Below, piece after piece: positions 6,953 through 7,039 of a stretch of 7,039 bases of DNA. The notes below the pieces were generated by a model. That model worked only from the letters and a program-made list of their open reading frames with translations, did no database searches and had not been told where the DNA came from. Source of the stretch: Clostridiales bacterium (GTDB lineage: Bacteria; Bacillota; Clostridia; Oscillospirales; CAG-382); NCBI GenBank assembly GCA_004553575.1, contig SFLA01000056.1, forward strand, positions 1 to 7,039, written 5' to 3'. Within the stretch, counting starts at the first letter, position 1. Every line of letters begins with the position of its first letter. The translations under genes and the position numbers were made by a program.

Positions 6953-6978
6953 CAGTTTTCTTATGGGAGGAACATTTC

Positions 6979-7039
6979 ATGACCAGGTTCAAGAACTGCT
7001 TCGCACGGCTGCTTGCGGTAATGCTCGTCGTATTAATGC
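6979..7039 (+). CDS. N-terminus of a secreted or membrane protein (partial, runs off the window)
   Basis: The ATG at 6979 is preceded by GGGAGG (6965-6970) at 8 nt spacing and opens a frame to the window edge, encoding MTRFKNCFARLLAVMLVVLM. Basic residues followed by a hydrophobic run of Leu, Val, Ala and Met is the classic start of a Sec signal peptide or an N-terminal membrane anchor. Nothing of the mature protein is visible, so its function is unknown. It has its own near-consensus promoter and leader and is separated from the PFOR operon by a terminator, so it is a separate transcription unit. Confidence 0.75.
   Translation, partial: MTRFKNCFARLLAVMLVVLM

Overview
The window looks like part of a chromosome from an anaerobic, low-oxygen Firmicute, probably a Clostridia-class (Oscillospiraceae-like) gut organism. 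This is inferred from three things: a single-chain pyruvate:ferredoxin oxidoreductase, strong AGGAGG ribosome binding sites with AT-rich extended -10 promoters, and an M15B (VanY-type) protein of the kind common in that group. Coding DNA has moderate GC and the intergenic DNA is clearly AT-rich. No mobile element, CRISPR array, tRNA or rRNA was recognised.

Layout. Positions 1-46 (minus) hold the first 15 codons of an unidentified gene, 5 nt downstream of a complete YifB/ComM-family AAA+ ATPase gene (52-1587, minus). A divergent intergenic region (1588-1783) carries a promoter for each direction. The PFOR gene (1784-5323, plus) encodes 1179 residues with every expected catalytic and cluster-binding residue. 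After a 35-nt gap with its own Shine-Dalgarno comes a membrane-anchored M15B/VanY-like protein (5359-6318, plus), followed by a strong intrinsic terminator (6334-6368). About 660 nt without a convincing gene follow. They contain a 37-nt perfect hairpin, an 18-bp perfect palindrome, a 9-bp spaced inverted repeat and, at the end, a near-consensus promoter. That promoter drives a short leader with a hairpin and the start of a secreted protein (6979 to the window edge).

How the genes relate. PFOR is central anaerobic metabolism (pyruvate to acetyl-CoA, CO2 and reduced ferredoxin). It probably shares a transcript with the M15B-like gene, because there is a promoter before the first, none obvious between them, and one terminator after the second. 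The most interesting point is that the M15B-like protein keeps the family scaffold but has replaced all three zinc ligands and the catalytic glutamate. It is therefore predicted to be a membrane-anchored pseudopeptidase, perhaps a cell-wall binding or regulatory protein, cotranscribed with a core metabolic enzyme. A second pattern is that the best candidate promoters for all three transcription units carry the same TGN-TATTAT extended -10 element.
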